Positions 1-7,959 of a stretch of DNA of 33,800 nucleotides are shown in pieces. A program made the translations under genes and the position numbers. How positions within the stretch are numbered: position 1 is the stretch's first letter; every line of letters begins with the position of its first letter. Below the pieces are notes generated by a model. The model ran no database searches, was not told the origin of the DNA, and saw only the letters and a program-made list of their open reading frames with translations. Source of the DNA: Verrucomicrobiia bacterium (GTDB taxonomy: Bacteria > Verrucomicrobiota > Verrucomicrobiia > Verrucomicrobiales > DEV007); assembly GCA_020439995.1 (NCBI GenBank), contig JAGROY010000078.1, positions 1 through 33,800 of the forward strand, in the 5' to 3' direction.

Positions 1-95
1 ATGGGTAGTGTGTCGGGGGTTCCTTTGAATACCGGAACCACCCGTGTGTGGACCGCAGGAGCTGGGCTGAAAGCCCGCACGAACAGACAATAGGG

Positions 96-183
96 CTTCA
101 AGCACGACATCGGCCAAAAAAATGCGCCAACCGTTCTCGGGCTGAAAGCCCGCCAGCGCAGAGCTCAGGGCTTCAGCCCTGAG
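96..183 (+). repeat. Left 88-bp REP-type inverted arm of the RAYT unit
   Basis: This arm matches the reverse complement of 751-838 at about 83 of 88 positions. It contains two small palindromes, GGGCTGAAAGCCC and CTCAGGGCTTCAGCCCTGAG, which are typical of REP elements. Together the two arms bracket the transposase gene at 238-690. A further partial palindrome of the same kind lies at 61-80. Confidence 0.85.
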
Positions 184-237
184 AAACGAATGCATAAGTC
201 CCGCGGCCTGAAAGGTCGCCAGCGATCTCACTCAGCA

Positions 238-690
238 CTAGTCCCAGACGTACTGTTCGTCGTAGTCGACCTGATACTTCGTTAGAAATCGCCGGAACTC
301 ATCTTGGAAGGTGACTTCTTGGTGGTGCTGTTTCTGACTGCGAATATAGGCCTCGGCTGCGTCGACGCTTGCAGGGCTAACGCTGAACCAGCCATAGCCA
401 CCCTGCCACGAGAATCGTGGGCGTCCTGTAAAATTCCGGTTGATCCATTTTGACGAATCGCCTGTTAGCTGTCCCATGAAATCCTGATCTGAAACTGCTT
501 TTGATTCGCGAATGAGCAAGTGAACATGATTCGCCGTGCCGTTGATTTCGATGAGACTGGCCTTCAATCCGCGAACGATGCCTCCCATGTATTCGAATAA
601 TCTTGGCTCGAGCTCTGGAGTGATGGATGGCTCGCGGTTCTTCGTAGAGAAGATCAAATGGCCGTATTTGCAGTGAAGCGATTGAGGCAT
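238..690 (-). CDS. REP-associated tyrosine (IS200/Y1-type) transposase, RAYT
   Basis: This 150-residue single-strand HUH transposase is of the Y1_Tnp family, which is associated with mobilising REP palindromes. The protein starts MPQSLHCKYGHLIFSTKNRE. Visible family marks are the metal-binding NHVHLLI motif (His55 and His57), then KWINR, a WQGGYGWFSVS segment, a YIRSQKQHH helix expected to hold the catalytic Tyr, and the terminal YDEQYVWD. The reading frame is open upstream to 909, but that extension only translates the flanking REP repeat, so the ATG at 690 is preferred; it also gives the usual size for the group. The gene looks intact. Its 88-bp inverted arms (96-183 and 751-838) are presumably its own substrates. 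Confidence 0.88.
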   Translation of the reverse strand: MPQSLHCKYGHLIFSTKNREPSITPELEPRLFEYMGGIVRGLKASLIEINGTANHVHLLIRESKAVSDQDFMGQLTGDSSKWINRNFTGRPRFSWQGGYGWFSVSPASVDAAEAYIRSQKQHHQEVTFQDEFRRFLTKYQVDYDEQYVWD

Positions 691-750
691 GTCCAGCGTT
701 TCAAGTTTGCGGGCGACCTTACAGGCCGCAGTACCTCGTGGAATCAAGAA

Positions 751-838
751 CTCAGGGCTGAAGCCCTGAGCTTTGCGCTGGCGGGCTTTCAGCCCGACAA
801 CAGTTGGCGCAATTTTTTGCCCGATGTCGTGCTTGAAG
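751..838 (-). repeat. Right 88-bp REP-type inverted arm of the RAYT unit
   Basis: This is the inverted partner of 96-183, with five mismatches over 88 positions. Both arms carry the same nested palindromes and an A-tract. The arm lies just upstream of the transposase start and would be translated if the longer frame were used, which it probably is not. Confidence 0.85.
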
Positions 839-1087
839 GCCTGAGCGCGCTGAAAGTCTGCGCTTCGCGCTGGCGACCCTTCGGCGCGATGTTTGCCCAT
901 CAGAATCATTCACACTCGAATGCCTCTTGTTGGAGGATGACTTGCGCATCTGTGCAACCGCGTCTTCCCCTTCAAAGTTCGTCGGCATTCACGGCGCTGA
1001 AGCGATCAGGCGGTTTCATCCCGGTACTACGGTAAATACGAGCCTCCTTGCACGCCGCGTTCAGCCACGGTAATTCTCTTCGAGCCC

Positions 1088-1163
1088 CATTCGGGCGAAG
1101 CCACAATCGGCCCTGGAGCAACTCTGCCAGCTGTATTGGCTGCCGGTCTATTGGTTCATCCGA
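1088..1163 (+). pseudogene. Fragment of an ECF-type sigma factor gene
   Basis: This stretch closely matches 2178-2254, the start of the sigma-like gene downstream. Shared blocks include GGCCCTGGAGCAACTCTGCC and TGTATTGGCTGCCGGTCTA. One extra base near 1107 breaks the frame, and similarity stops just before the vapC stop codon. It is a decayed copy of the N-terminus of a sigma gene of the same family, showing that the locus was duplicated and then truncated. Confidence 0.75.
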
Positions 1164-1177
1164 GTCTCAGACGCCTA

Positions 1178-1603
1178 TCACAACACCATCGGAATCACCG
1201 ACAAACCGGAGACTCGACGAAACTCGTCAACATTCGCCGTCACCACCGCATGACCATGGGCGATACCCGTCGCCGCAATCCAGGAATCGTGCGTGCCGAT
1301 GATCTGCCCCGCTGTCATCAGTTCAGCGGAAAGCAGCGCATGTCATCTGGCAACTCGCACGTCGATCGGTGCGACTCCAAATTGCTCAATGATCGCTTCG
1401 ACAAAAGCCCTCCGTCGCTCACGCCGCGCTTCAGTGTCTGCCCGATGCACACCGAGTGTAAGTTCGCTGACCGTGATCACCGAGATCAGGGCATCGCTCT
1501 CTTTCCACTCTGTGGGGATCTGAGCCAGCAACGCTGAAAGGTTCAGTGCCTGCCGCGCCCGTTCCGCCGCAATGAAGACGTTGGTGTCGATCAAGATCCC
1601 CAT
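1178..1603 (-). pseudogene. vapC: VapC-like PIN-domain toxin with an in-frame TGA
   Basis: Reading from ATG 1603, the frame gives MGILIDTNVFIAAERARQ (first catalytic Asp in DTN), then a SELTLG segment (second acidic residue). It stops at TGA 1343-1345 after 86 residues. The same frame then continues without a shift to TGA 1178-1180 as HALLSAELMTAGQIIG, THDSWIAATG and VTANVDEF, which supply the remaining PIN catalytic acidic residues. The full length of about 140 codons is normal for VapC ribonucleases. A single nonsense change therefore removes half the active site and the toxin is probably inactive unless the TGA is read through. It overlaps the antitoxin gene by 13 bp. Confidence 0.82.
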
Positions 1604-1863
1604 GCATCCCTCACCGGCTCATTCATTGCCTCCCGTGCTCCATCCAGATCCCGTGCAAAGGAATCAAGATCACTGGTATCGAGCGGCGGCAACGCCCCGA
1701 ATATCGCTGCCAGATCCCGCACTCGAGCACCCGCAGGAGCCGGTGTGATTTGAGCGACCGCCTTTCCGCTGCGCATGATGACGAATGTCTCGCCCCGGTA
1801 GCTCGCCCGGTTAATAAAATCCGAAAGTCCGCGAGAGAGCTCGGTGACTGTGATCTTTTTCAT
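1591..1863 (-). CDS. vapB: VapB/Phd-type antitoxin
   Basis: This 90-residue antitoxin starts MKKITVTELSRGLSDFINRA, the fold of the Phd/YefM DNA-binding N-terminus. GETFVIMRSGKAVAQITPAP follows, then an acidic, flexible C-terminal tail of the kind that wraps the toxin. ATG 1863 is chosen because it begins the family motif and sits exactly downstream of a good promoter; the frame itself extends to 1947. It overlaps the following vapC frame by 13 bp, so the two are translationally coupled. It would bind PIN toxin and repress its own promoter at 1861-1899. The antitoxin appears intact although the toxin is interrupted. Confidence 0.85.
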   Translation of the reverse strand: MKKITVTELSRGLSDFINRASYRGETFVIMRSGKAVAQITPAPAGARVRDLAAIFGALPPLDTSDLDSFARDLDGAREAMNEPVRDAWGS

Positions 1864-1899
1864 ACATTTGTATGATAATATGATTTTTGCATCCGTCAA
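1861..1899 (-). promoter_or_regulatory. vapBC promoter and candidate operator; probably leaderless
   Basis: On the minus strand a -35 TTGACG (1894-1899) and a -10 TATCAT (1872-1877) are 16 bp apart. Only 8 nt separate the -10 box from the ATG, so transcription should start at or within a base or two of the start codon, leaving no room for a ribosome binding site. The interrupted palindrome CATACATTTGTATG (1861-1874) covers the -10/start region and is a natural autoregulatory operator. Confidence 0.65.
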
Positions 1900-2151
1900 T
1901 GAAGTGAAGGAGCCACGCTCCGCTTCCCATGAGTCATGCGCCCCCATCAGATCGCGTTAACTGCGGAGATCAAGGGGCTAGCAGGTATTCCCTATTTTGG
2001 AAGATTGTGTCGATCGCCGGTTGGTTGCTATGCTCTGTGTGATTGATGTCCACACCTGACAGAACCACGCCTTCTCATCGTCCACTGGTCGAGCGTAAAG
2101 AAGAGTCTTCCGCCGCTGGCGGGGGGACGCGTTCCGGCGACCCGCTGGAGC

Positions 2152-3957
2152 ATGGTGCTTGCTGTGGGTGCGCAACATTCCGGCGAAGCTGCAGCGGCCC
2201 TGGAGCAACTCTGCCAGATGTATTGGCTGCCGGTCTACGTGTTCATTCGCAGCCGGGGCCGAGGAGTCGAGGAGGCGGAGGATCTGACCCAGAGTTTCTT
2301 CGCCACGCTGATCGCACGGCACAGCTTTGATGGCGTGTCTCCTAATCGGGGGGCCTTCCGCGCCTTTGTGCTTACCGCTCTGAAGCGATTTCTGGTGGAT
2401 GACTGGCGGAAGCAGAGCGCCCAGAAACCATACGTGAGTGGAGAAGAACGGGAAGTGACCTTGCGCGAAGCCGTGGATCGCGCTGCCGCCGTGGTGGACG
2501 AGCGCTTTGCCGACAAGCCGGAGGTCTTGACATCGCTGCATTACACCCTGGCAGATACCTACAAGGGGCTGTCACGCTATCAGGAGGCCGAGCACCATGC
2601 GCGGCGCATGGCGGCGGTGGCCGAGAAACACTATGGAGGTGAGCATCTGACGACGATCGCAGCCAACAGCATGCTGGCGCGCATTTTAGCTAATAGCTCT
2701 CAATTCGCGGCGGCTCTGGAGCTACACCAGAAAGTATTGGCACTGAAGCGAGGGGTGCTGGGTGAGGAGCATGCTTCGACACTGCGCACGCGAACGCGCA
2801 TCGCGAGGATTCAGGGTGATCTGGGAAACCGAGAGGAAGCCGAGCAGGAGATTCGCGAGGTTTTGGCAATTCAAGAACGGGTGCTCGAGAAGGATCATGA
2901 AGATACCTTGTCCACGCTCGGAACACTGGCCCAGTTTCTCTTCGATCAACGCTCGCCGGATAAGCGAGAAGAGGCATTGAAACTGGTGCGGGAAAGACTG
3001 GCGCGAAGCGAACAGAGATGGGGGACGGATCACCTGATTACCGATTCCTCCAAGAACACGCTGGCGGGGATGTTGGACGAGAGTGGCAAGCCAGAAGAAG
3101 CGGAGTCGTTGCTCCGGCAAGTGCTGGCGCGGCGGCGTGCAACCTTCGGCGAGAAGCATGATGCGACGCTTGATACCATGAACACGCTGGCGTCGGGACT
3201 CAAGAAACTCGGGCGATTGGACGAAGCCCTGACGATCTACCGAGATCTGGTAAGCCTGGATAAGGAATTGTTCGGAGTATCCAGCACGACGACGCTGGCC
3301 GCCATGAACAACTTTGGCACCGGCTTGCTTGCTGCGGGTGAACCTGCGGAGGCGCTGTTACAGTTGCAGGAGGTGCTCACGGTGGGGAGCGAGATCCTAG
3401 GTGAAAATCACCCCAACATGCTGGCGACACAAATGTTCCTGGGAGATTGCCACGATGAGTTAGGCAGCGTTGACGAAGCCATCCGGAATTACCAACACGT
3501 GGTGCCGGCCTCCCGAGAGGTGATGGGCGCCACACATCCCGAGGTGATCCTGCGGGGCAGCAACCTCGCGTGGTATTTTGGCAAGGCGGGCCGCCACGAG
3601 GAAGCGGAACCGGTTTGGCAAGCGGTCTGCGCAGCGGCCGAAGAGGCATTCGCCGACCAACCTGCACGTCTGGCTGAATATTTGTCCAGTTACGGATGGT
3701 GCTTGCGCGAACAGGAGAAGTTCGCGGAATCGATTCCCATTTTGAAGCGCGTGGAAACCATCTACCATGACACACTGGGTGCGGACGACCTGCGTACCAA
3801 AGAGGCGCGGAGAGACTGGCTCACCAGCAAGAAGCAGGCTGGCGAACCCATCACTGCGGAAGACGATCGGGAATTCTGGGCGCTGCAAAGGGAATTGCTT
3901 GAGGCCGAGAAAGCGATGGAAGATTCAGCGGATGGCCATTCTGCAAGCGGGGAGTAG
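2152..3957 (+). CDS. ECF-sigma region 2 fused to a kinase-type TPR tail (probable relic)
   Basis: Residues 1 to about 90 match ECF-type sigma factors of planctomycetes and verrucomicrobia: ALEQLCQMYWLPVYVFIRSR, AEDLTQSFFATLIARHSFDG and GAFRAFVLTALKRFLVDDWR. Without any sigma region 4, the chain passes directly into EREVTLREAVDRAAAVVDER and then about ten kinesin-light-chain-type TPR repeats of roughly 42 residues. That junction sequence is the one normally found after the membrane span of Ser/Thr kinases in these phyla, so a deletion has probably joined neighbouring sigma and kinase genes. The conserved TRWSMVLA motif starts before ATG 2152 in the same frame without a start codon. The better start is ATG 2046 in another frame, shifted by one base at the six-G run 2121-2126. 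Product function is unknown; a TPR scaffold is possible. Confidence 0.7.
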   Translation: MVLAVGAQHSGEAAAALEQLCQMYWLPVYVFIRSRGRGVEEAEDLTQSFFATLIARHSFDGVSPNRGAFRAFVLTALKRFLVDDWRKQSAQKPYVSGEEREVTLREAVDRAAAVVDERFADKPEVLTSLHYTLADTYKGLSRYQEAEHHARRMAAVAEKHYGGEHLTTIAANSMLARILANSSQFAAALELHQKVLALKRGVLGEEHASTLRTRTRIARIQGDLGNREEAEQEIREVLAIQERVLEKDHEDTLSTLGTLAQFLFDQRSPDKREEALKLVRERLARSEQRWGTDHLITDSSKNTLAGMLDESGKPEEAESLLRQVLARRRATFGEKHDATLDTMNTLASGLKKLGRLDEALTIYRDLVSLDKELFGVSSTTTLAAMNNFGTGLLAAGEPAEALLQLQEVLTVGSEILGENHPNMLATQMFLGDCHDELGSVDEAIRNYQHVVPASREVMGATHPEVILRGSNLAWYFGKAGRHEEAEPVWQAVCAAAEEAFADQPARLAEYLSSYGWCLREQEKFAESIPILKRVETIYHDTLGADDLRTKEARRDWLTSKKQAGEPITAEDDREFWALQRELLEAEKAMEDSADGHSASGE

Positions 3958-4028
3958 AGAGGAATGCTGCCTGTCCAATCAGGCCACTGGCTGCTTGCTG
4001 TTCCCGTTGGAAGCGGTAAAGGGTAGGC

Positions 4029-5927
4029 GTGTCTTTGTTCTGGTCATTGCAGTCAACGGTAACGCAGCACCGGCGGAGTGTTCTCCTGCTGGTCGCTGCT
4101 TTTCTGCCGGCGCTGTTCATGGCATTGCTCGTCAACAAGTTCGCGGTCAATGTTCCCGTGTGGGACGACTGGGAGCGTGTCTATTTGATTGAAAGCTTCG
4201 AGGAGGGTGAAATGACGGTGGCTGATCTCTACGCTTCACACATCGAGCACCGGATCGTCGTACCTCGGATCGTGACCCTGGCATTGAACAAGTGGTCCGG
4301 CGGAGATCTTCGAGTGGAGATGGCGTTCATCTTTGCCACCGTGCTCCTCACTGCGGTTGCGGTATTCCTGTTATTGCGGGATACCCTGGCACCGGGCGGC
4401 ACATTGCTCTATGGCACAACTTTTTGCATCAATCTGCTGCTGTTTTCACCTCTGCAATGGGAGAATTTTCTGTGGGCGGTGCAGGTGGCCTTCATGCTGC
4501 CGATGTGCTGTGTGTGCTGGGCGCTGGTGGTGCTGCGAGTGAAGCGGCACTGGTCGGCGTCATTGAAGTTTGCGGTTTGCTTTCTGCTCGCCCTGGTGGC
4601 GACTCACAGCTTCTCGCATGGTATGCTGGTCTGGCCTGTCGTGCTGATGGCGGTGTCGCTGCAGTCCGATTTTTCTGCTGTGCCGAAAACCAGGCTGTTA
4701 TTTCTCAGTGCCTGGGTCGGCGTGGCCGGGGTCGTGCTGGTGGCTTACTTCTCTGAATTCCAGAACGTTTCGCACAGTGGGCACGCCTACAATCAGATGC
4801 CCGGTGAGCCACCGCCAGGCATTGCGAATCTGTCCCAGACGCTGGCGAATCCAGACAAGGCCGTCCGCTTCTTTGGCAGCTTCCTCGGGAATCCGCTGGG
4901 GCGAATTACGCGATTGCCGGCGAGAGATGTTGCTCCGTGGATAGGGTGGATATTGACAGCGTGCTTCGTTCTGGCAGTGGGGCTATGGTTCAAGCGCTGG
5001 AACAAAAAGGAAGAGCGCGCGCGGGCGCTGCCGTGGCTGGCACTCGGCGGTACAGCCCTGAGCATTGCAGTGATGGTCGCTCTGGGCCGGGCCGAAATCG
5101 CGGGCGTGCGCAGTGCCCTTACACCTCGCTACAACAGTATGAGCCTCTATTTGCTTCTCTCTGTGGGCTTGTTAGGGATGCATTTTGTTGGCAGTCTCCT
5201 GAAGCATCCAGGCCGGCGTCAGGTGCTCTTTTCCGTTATGGCAGGGGCGTTTTTGATGGCTCAATTCCAATCATGGAGCTACGGAATTACCCGCATGCGG
5301 CAGTGGCAATCCAGTCGGCTTCATTCGCTCACCTCGCTGCTCTACATTAATCACTTCCTGCCGGAAGGCGACCGCAGGCTTGATGGAAATCTGGTCATGG
5401 TGCGGGACCTGGCGAATGTTCTCAACCGCTACGGCTATCTTGCTCGACCGCTTGCAGAAGAACCTACAACGGCACCTTTCGACGAATCGTCGAAGCCGCT
5501 CTCGAAAAGCCGCTGGGCGATTGACCGTGCGGAGATGAGTGCTGAAGGAGATGCTCTCGAGATCGCTGGCTGGACGCTGCTGCCGGACTCGGCTGGGGGA
5601 ACTGCTTCTCATGGGATTCTAGTCACCCGGTCCGCCGTCAATCCCTCAGACCCGGCAGAAGTCCTGCAAGTTGCCTCGATTCATGCGCTGCCTCCGATGT
5701 CATCCGAGGTTGCCGACAATGCGTTTAATTTCACCCGTGAGCTTGAGATACCGGACTTCTGCAGCTGGACCACCAGCCTGCCGCTGGCGGAATTGTTTGC
5801 GGATTCCAGTGAATCTATCGTGCTGACTCTGTTCGCCGTGGATGCGCGGAAAATGCGGATGCATCGACTGGCGAAAAAGATTACCGTCAGCGCCTCAGGA
5901 TCCGTTTTTGTCGAAGATACAGATTAA
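4029..5927 (+). CDS. Multi-span membrane protein, GT-C-like
   Basis: This protein of 632 residues uses GTG 4029. A first hydrophobic span (about 17-37) is followed by a loop with VPVWDDWERVYLIESFEEGE and HIEHRIVVPRIVTLALNKW. Roughly eight to ten more spans follow, to about residue 410, and then a soluble C-terminal domain of about 200 residues. An acidic pair just after the first span followed by an HNEHR-like loop resembles GT-C glycosyltransferases and related verrucomicrobial membrane proteins, but no catalytic assignment can be made. It starts 71 bp after the TPR gene, and the cytochrome gene starts 31 bp after it, so the last two may be co-transcribed. Specific family not recognised. Confidence 0.75.
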   Translation: MSLFWSLQSTVTQHRRSVLLLVAAFLPALFMALLVNKFAVNVPVWDDWERVYLIESFEEGEMTVADLYASHIEHRIVVPRIVTLALNKWSGGDLRVEMAFIFATVLLTAVAVFLLLRDTLAPGGTLLYGTTFCINLLLFSPLQWENFLWAVQVAFMLPMCCVCWALVVLRVKRHWSASLKFAVCFLLALVATHSFSHGMLVWPVVLMAVSLQSDFSAVPKTRLLFLSAWVGVAGVVLVAYFSEFQNVSHSGHAYNQMPGEPPPGIANLSQTLANPDKAVRFFGSFLGNPLGRITRLPARDVAPWIGWILTACFVLAVGLWFKRWNKKEERARALPWLALGGTALSIAVMVALGRAEIAGVRSALTPRYNSMSLYLLLSVGLLGMHFVGSLLKHPGRRQVLFSVMAGAFLMAQFQSWSYGITRMRQWQSSRLHSLTSLLYINHFLPEGDRRLDGNLVMVRDLANVLNRYGYLARPLAEEPTTAPFDESSKPLSKSRWAIDRAEMSAEGDALEIAGWTLLPDSAGGTASHGILVTRSAVNPSDPAEVLQVASIHALPPMSSEVADNAFNFTRELEIPDFCSWTTSLPLAELFADSSESIVLTLFAVDARKMRMHRLAKKITVSASGSVFVEDTD

Positions 5928-5958
5928 AAGTCAGCACCAGCCCGAATCTCCCCAGCCT

Positions 5959-7086
5959 ATGCAGAACATTTTTCGTATCCTTTTGGTGGCTTTGTTAGTT
6001 TGGATGCCAGTCTCGATTGCCCGGGGGCAGGATACCGCAGATACGTCGGCAAAGGACAAGCTCATCGTCGAGACGATCCTGCGAATGGAATCGTTCGACT
6101 ACCAGAAAGCATCGCCGAAGGTTACTGCCGCCGTCGGGCGCTATCTCAGCACCCAGGGTGCCTCCGATCAATACTTCGCGCTCGTTAATCGCTTTCTCAT
6201 CACCGACCAGTCTGCTACGTTGTTGGTGATCGCTCTCGCAGACACGAATGGCAAAGGCGCACGTGCCGTGCAATCTTTGCTGCTGCTCAAGGCTGAAGAA
6301 GCCATATTCAGCGCAATCACTGATCAAGACTCAGCCGACGATTCACGCGAGCGGTTGATGCGATCGCTTGCGCTTACTGAGCAACCGGCGGCTCTCGCGA
6401 TTCTTCACGATGTGGTAGTGGGAGACGAGCCCTTGTCTGTTCGCACTGCTGCGACGAAGGCACTGGGCGCGAGCAGGGCGGGGGAGTTGGCATTGCTGGC
6501 GATCGTTGTTGACGAAAAGTTGCCCGAAGATCTTTCAGCTACGGCAGCTGCAACGCTCGGCCTGTCTGCGAATGAGGCCATTCGGACAGAGGCATCGCGC
6601 CACCTCACTTTGTCAGGTTCCGGCGCCGCGGATGCTCCGCCACTTCCACCGGTCGCTGATCTGATCGCCCGCACCGGCGATGCGGCGAAGGGAAAGGAAA
6701 TCTACGCGCGGTTCTGTTTCATTTGTCACCAGATCGGTAGCGAAGGCATCGCCTTCGGCCCAGCGCTGACGGAAATCGGGGACAAGCTGCCGAAAGACGC
6801 CCTCTACTCAGCCATTCTCGAGCCCAGTGCGGCGATCAGTTTTGGCTTTGAAGGCTACCAGTTCACCCTCAAGGACGGCAGTCTGCGCATCGGAATCATC
6901 GCAAGTGAGACCGATTCCGAGGTCGTGATCCGCGTCCCCGGAGGTGTGACCAATTCGGTGGAAAAGTCGCAACTCGCAGAGAGGGACAAACTTAAGGAAT
7001 CTCTGATGCCTGCGAACTTGTACCAAGCGATGAGCGAGAACGAGCTGGTCGATCTCATCGCTTTCCTTAGCACTTTGCGGAAATAA
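5959..7086 (+). CDS. Secreted cytochrome c with PVC-type haem-binding domain
   Basis: ATG 5959 gives a 375-residue protein with a clear signal peptide (FRILLVALLVWMPVSIARGQ). It has a helical, HEAT-like middle (about 25-220) and a C-terminal domain with CFICH (Cys253, Cys256, His257) for covalent haem. The tail, with FGPALTEIGDKLPKDALYSA, ISFGFEGYQFTLKDGS and NELVDLIAFLSTLRK, is characteristic of the haem-binding domain family known mainly from Pirellula and Verrucomicrobium. It should act in the periplasm in electron transfer, usually beside dehydrogenase or sugar-oxidation modules; no such partner is adjacent here. The longer frame from 5842 overlaps the preceding gene and lacks a signal peptide at its start. 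Confidence 0.88.
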   Translation: MQNIFRILLVALLVWMPVSIARGQDTADTSAKDKLIVETILRMESFDYQKASPKVTAAVGRYLSTQGASDQYFALVNRFLITDQSATLLVIALADTNGKGARAVQSLLLLKAEEAIFSAITDQDSADDSRERLMRSLALTEQPAALAILHDVVVGDEPLSVRTAATKALGASRAGELALLAIVVDEKLPEDLSATAAATLGLSANEAIRTEASRHLTLSGSGAADAPPLPPVADLIARTGDAAKGKEIYARFCFICHQIGSEGIAFGPALTEIGDKLPKDALYSAILEPSAAISFGFEGYQFTLKDGSLRIGIIASETDSEVVIRVPGGVTNSVEKSQLAERDKLKESLMPANLYQAMSENELVDLIAFLSTLRK

Positions 7087-7150
7087 TCGCTCTGCTAATA
7101 TTGATAAATATAATAATTACAGTAAGATTAATTAATTAAGTTTACTGCCA

Positions 7151-7870
7151 ATGCTATTGTCATCTTTTTCTGATTGGGCGAAATCTGGATCTCCTCGCAT
7201 GGGAGGTTGGCTACTGGTGCTCACCGTTTCCTTGGGCGGTTTTGCCCCACCGGAGGCGTCTGCGGATTCCATTTCGTGGGGGACGAAACTGGCGGGAGAA
7301 ACCTTCTATCAGAGTGATGGCAGCGTGTTCGACAACACTTTCCAGTTCCAACTGGGTGTCTTTGAAGAGATTTCGCCTGGCTCGCCCTTCATCCCTACGG
7401 AGGGCAATATTTCTTTGTGGAACAGCCACTGGCGGGTGTTCAATGAAGCAACCGAGACGAATGGTGCGTACAATGTGGGTGCCAACGCTGTGCTCCTGAC
7501 GGAACCTCTTGATTCCAGTGGCACGAGCGCGCTCGGAGGAAGTTTCGTTTTCTTCGATGAACAGCCGTATGTCTGGGCGTTTAATAACAAAGTCGGTGAC
7601 GCCACCTCGGAGTGGGCACTTTACACCGATGCCAGCTGGGTATTTCCGTCCAGTTCGGCGGATACTAACCCGGTCACGCACTCCTTTTTCCTGGCAGACT
7701 CTGGAACGGTGGCCGTCTTTGGTGGAATCAATGACACCAGTTCAGATACAGGGAACCGCAGTTCGTTTCCAGAAAACTTCAGCATCCAGACCCACTCCGT
7801 TCCTGAGCCTTCCGTAGTGCTGTTTCTCGTTGTGGCCACTGGGGCCCTGTCGGTCGCCAGGCGACGGTGA
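7151..7870 (+). CDS. PEP-CTERM exported protein
   Basis: This 239-residue protein has an N-terminal hydrophobic signal (MGGWLLVLTVSLGGFAPPEA, residues 17-36). A beta-rich, Trp/Phe/Asn/Ser-rich body of unknown fold follows. It ends with the sorting signal VPEPS, a hydrophobic span and RRR. PEP-CTERM proteins are processed by exosortase and appear on the surface or in the exopolysaccharide matrix of Gram-negative biofilm formers. The start could be ATG 7151 or ATG 7199; the second gives a more usual signal peptide. The 64 bp upstream are very AT-rich and probably contain the promoter. Confidence 0.85.
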   Translation: MLLSSFSDWAKSGSPRMGGWLLVLTVSLGGFAPPEASADSISWGTKLAGETFYQSDGSVFDNTFQFQLGVFEEISPGSPFIPTEGNISLWNSHWRVFNEATETNGAYNVGANAVLLTEPLDSSGTSALGGSFVFFDEQPYVWAFNNKVGDATSEWALYTDASWVFPSSSADTNPVTHSFFLADSGTVAVFGGINDTSSDTGNRSSFPENFSIQTHSVPEPSVVLFLVVATGALSVARRR

Positions 7871-7893
7871 TGCAGGCCGGGAACGACAAATCG

Positions 7894-7909
7894 ATTACAG
7901 TTTTGTAAT
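7894..7909. promoter_or_regulatory. Perfect dyad upstream of the response regulator
   Basis: ATTACA-GTTT-TGTAAT is a perfect 6-bp inverted repeat with a 4-nt spacer. It lies about 50 bp before the GTG of the response regulator, in an 89-bp gap. Metal-responsive OmpR-type regulators often bind short dyads in their own promoters, so this is a candidate autoregulatory site. This is inference from position and symmetry only. Confidence 0.45.
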
Positions 7910-7959
7910 GAGCAGGATAACGACTTGGCCAGCCCTGCACTTGCCGCTATTCTAGACAG

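Noticed and set aside
1..93. Short frame from base 1 to TAG 91-93 as the end of an upstream gene
   Set aside because: Only 30 codons, the last part is REP sequence, and no family can be recognised; it might be a gene end but cannot be supported.
690..909. Longer N-terminus for the first transposase
   Set aside because: The added 73 residues only translate the inverted REP arm; the family normally begins at MPQSL.
7894..7909. Calling the two-component system copper-specific
   Set aside because: The regulator is CusR-like and the dyad is suggestive, but no metal efflux or oxidase gene is present in the window.
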